Positions 8,775 to 10,066 of a stretch of DNA of 10,066 bases are shown one piece after another (position 1 is the first letter of the stretch; the number at the start of each line of letters is the position of its first letter). The position numbers and the translations under genes were made by a program. The DNA lies in assembly GCA_050181295.1 (NCBI GenBank), contig JBFXDI010000140.1:1-10066 (forward strand). Reading direction: 5' to 3'. This stretch comes from JBFXDI01 sp050181295 (lineage in GTDB: Bacteria; Pseudomonadota; Alphaproteobacteria; Rhizobiales; Aestuariivirgaceae). Below the pieces are notes generated by a model. It did no database searches and was not told where the DNA came from. It saw nothing but the letters and a program-made list of their open reading frames with translations.

Positions 8775-9233
8775 CTAATTTGAGACGGTCCAGTGCTTTA
8801 CAATCTTTTTTGTAGTCAAATACAAGGCCCCTGTTCCTATCAACAACCATCCCCATCGCTGAAGAAAATTGGCATCACTTCGAAATTCTCCATGAAAACC
8901 GAGTATATCTGAGAGATAAGACATCCGATCAGGAGTATATAATATTTCTCCTGTTACAGTTCCCGCGATAATAAAAGAGAATATGCTGAACAATGAGAAC
9001 AGTGCCATAGCTGATGTAATTTTTTTCCGCTTAAAATCTGAGATAAACATTGATACAATACCTAATGCCAACGATATGAACACAACTGATATTGTGGCAT
9101 AAAGCCCGTAATCAATTGCATCCCCAACTGGTACCGTCGGTGAAGGGGACAATAAAGCAAGAGGAGACAGCCCTATAAGGCATAGAAAGATAATAATAAA
9201 GGAAGGTAAAATTCTATTTTTATTAGCTTTCAT
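8775..9233 (-). CDS. Small four-helix membrane protein, candidate immunity protein
   Basis: I do not recognise this 152-residue protein as a named family. It has four hydrophobic segments, at about residues 8-29, 42-66, 73-95 and 125-141. Lys/Arg clusters (KANKNR, FKRKK, TKKIVK) predict both ends and the 67-72 loop inside the cell. The only sizeable outside loop is 96-124, about 29 residues. The gene is markedly AT-rich, with codon use quite unlike the core genes to its left. A possible ribosome binding site AGGTGAA (9251-9245) sits 11 bases before the ATG, slightly far. It begins 25 bases after the frame-corrected stop of the toxin-like gene and reads in the same direction. Position, size and composition suggest it protects against that toxin, and a membrane location with a periplasmic loop fits a cell-wall-targeting toxin. 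That function is inference only. Confidence 0.7.
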   Translation of the reverse strand: MKANKNRILPSFIIIFLCLIGLSPLALLSPSPTVPVGDAIDYGLYATISVVFISLALGIVSMFISDFKRKKITSAMALFSLFSIFSFIIAGTVTGEILYTPDRMSYLSDILGFHGEFRSDANFLQRWGWLLIGTGALYLTTKKIVKHWTVSN

Positions 9234-9258
9234 AGCGATTTTGATTCACCTGTACCAA

Positions 9259-9408
9259 TCATCTTGGGCGCGATTGAGGGAGTTGTACTCTAAGAGTGCC
9301 GTACGACATGAGATTTGTTCCCGGAACAGGATGGGCTCCTCCTGCAAGAAGTTCCTGCCTCAACTGGTCAAATCCCGTGCATACGGTAACACAGCCCTCA
9401 CTAACCCC
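9259..9408 (-). pseudogene. Off-frame C-terminal part of the Tlde1-like toxin domain
   Basis: In the -1 frame relative to the upstream coding region, this stretch reads GVSEGCVTVCTGFDQL and then PVPGTNLMSYGTLRV, ending at TGA 9261-9259. These residues look like the end of Tlde1/DUF2778 domains: S-x-GC with the catalytic cysteine (codon 9393-9391), then a helix and a final beta strand. There is no start codon or ribosome binding site of its own that would make sense. It is the continuation of the gene entering from the right, separated by a one-base shift at the six-G run (plus-strand C at 9405-9410). In the joined frame the toxin would end 25 bases before the downstream membrane protein gene. 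Confidence 0.75.
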
Positions 9409-10066
9409 CCTGGATGTAATCGAAAACCGCCCCTCTGGACACCATTGATTATAAGTGAATCTGAATTGGTTTTGGTCGAGATCAGAGAGAACCATTCTCG
9501 GCGATCATTATACCAACTACGGAACCAATCACGAATACCCCCAAGTGTGCCGCCAGATTGGCGCGCCACAATGTGATACTCCCCGGGTGGGATGGGTCCG
9601 GCGTTGACATCAGCTACACAGGCGGGGTCATTTGTGCATCGACCGTCTCCGGTGAATACGTGCCAAGTGCGGATGGACCCTATGCAATCATCACAATACA
9701 GGGTCGTGACTTTTGACTGATCTAATTTCATGTGCAGTTCTGCATTCCACATATGGGCAAATGCGGCGGTGACGAAGCCGTTGAGGAACTTTCCGCCAGT
9801 AAGAAGCGAGGCCGTGCCGCCCGCTGCGCCTGAAAATATCGACCGAGCTGCACTTCCTCCGGGCCCATCTATAGCTCCTAGCGGCGAATTCTGAGAGAGC
9901 GAGCCGGCCAAAGCCCCGATGCCGGAGGTGATAAAGCCATCCCAGAAATTCCCACCCTGTGCTTCTGCCATTCCGCCGCCGAACAAGGCATGCGCACCTG
10001 CATGCACAAGATCGAATGCCGAACCGAGGGAAGCTTGCAGGGTTTCGAAGACGGCTCCCGTTCCAC
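9360..10066 (-). CDS. Partial Rhs-like polymorphic toxin C-terminus with Tlde1/DUF2778 domain, frameshifted
   Basis: The frame is open to the window edge, so the true start lies outside. A GTG at 10007 is an internal Val codon, because coding-like sequence continues upstream (GTGAVFETLQASLGSAF). The first part visible is Ala/Gly-rich, with FITSGIGALAGSL and GGKFLNGFVTAAFAHMWN, a style typical of the segment between Rhs cores and their toxins. The toxin domain follows: WHVFTGDGRCTNDPAC, GPIPPGEYHIVARQSGG, REWFSLIS and NGVQRGGFRLHPGG, which match the Tlde1/DUF2778 family. Members of that family act in the periplasm as L,D-transpeptidase-like enzymes that cleave peptidoglycan stems or exchange D-amino acids. 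The histidine of HPGG is here (codon 9416-9414). The frame then shifts at a six-G run and ends 14 codons later at 9360, without the catalytic cysteine. As written, the product would be inactive. Delivery by type VI secretion is possible but nothing in the window shows it. Confidence 0.75.
   Translation of the reverse strand, partial: GTGAVFETLQASLGSAFDLVHAGAHALFGGGMAEAQGGNFWDGFITSGIGALAGSLSQNSPLGAIDGPGGSAARSIFSGAAGGTASLLTGGKFLNGFVTAAFAHMWNAELHMKLDQSKVTTLYCDDCIGSIRTWHVFTGDGRCTNDPACVADVNAGPIPPGEYHIVARQSGGTLGGIRDWFRSWYNDRREWFSLISTKTNSDSLIINGVQRGGFRLHPGGLVRAVLPYARDLTS

Noticed and set aside
9405..9415. Classical ribosomal -1 slippery heptamer at the six-G run
   Set aside because: In the reading frame the site is A-GGG-GGG, so the first tRNA would have to re-pair with AGG rather than a perfect X-XXY-YYZ heptamer, and I could not identify a clear stimulatory structure. 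Slippage is therefore kept only as one option in the findings.
9241..9576. 111-codon plus-strand frame opposite the toxin end
   Set aside because: The opposite strand carries family-like toxin residues in two joined frames; this frame shows no domain and no ribosome binding site.

Overview
The window looks like chromosome from a GC-rich alphaproteobacterium, most likely of the order Hyphomicrobiales (Phyllobacteriaceae/Mesorhizobium-like). This placement is inferred from high GC, protein style and gene content; no taxonomic marker was searched. About 8.5 kb is ordinary core genome and the last 1.6 kb is accessory DNA lying behind a serine tRNA gene.

Core part, left to right. Bases 1-313 hold no gene I can support. 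On the minus strand follow a large periplasmic L,D-transpeptidase of the YcbB type (cell-wall cross-linking) and an NtrC-type sigma-54-dependent response regulator without a partner kinase in view. Divergent from the regulator, on the plus strand, are an M3-family oligoendopeptidase F and an ABC1/UbiB-type atypical kinase. Their coding regions overlap by 8 bases, so they probably form a two-gene operon. Convergent with the kinase, stops 2 bases apart, is msrA (methionine sulfoxide reductase A). A spacer with a promoter-like element then leads to tRNA-Ser(GGA).

Accessory part. After the tRNA comes a short shared-looking tail, then a fragment of an Rhs/YD-repeat protein (minus strand). Next is a strikingly AT-rich gene for a four-helix membrane protein, and then the 3' end of a large gene entering from the right edge. 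That last gene encodes an Ala/Gly-rich pre-toxin region like those of Rhs proteins, followed by a domain resembling the Tlde1/DUF2778 L,D-transpeptidase-like toxins. The arrangement (toxin C-terminus, small foreign-looking membrane protein, leftover Rhs fragment) is that of a polymorphic toxin-immunity module with a displaced remnant behind it.

The main discovery is that the toxin reading frame breaks at a run of six G. The His of the catalytic region is in one frame and the SEGC motif with the catalytic Cys is in the -1 frame. Joining the two frames restores a family-like C-terminus ending 25 bases before the candidate immunity gene. Whether this is a sequencing error, a disabled toxin or a frameshift used by the cell cannot be decided from the sequence alone.
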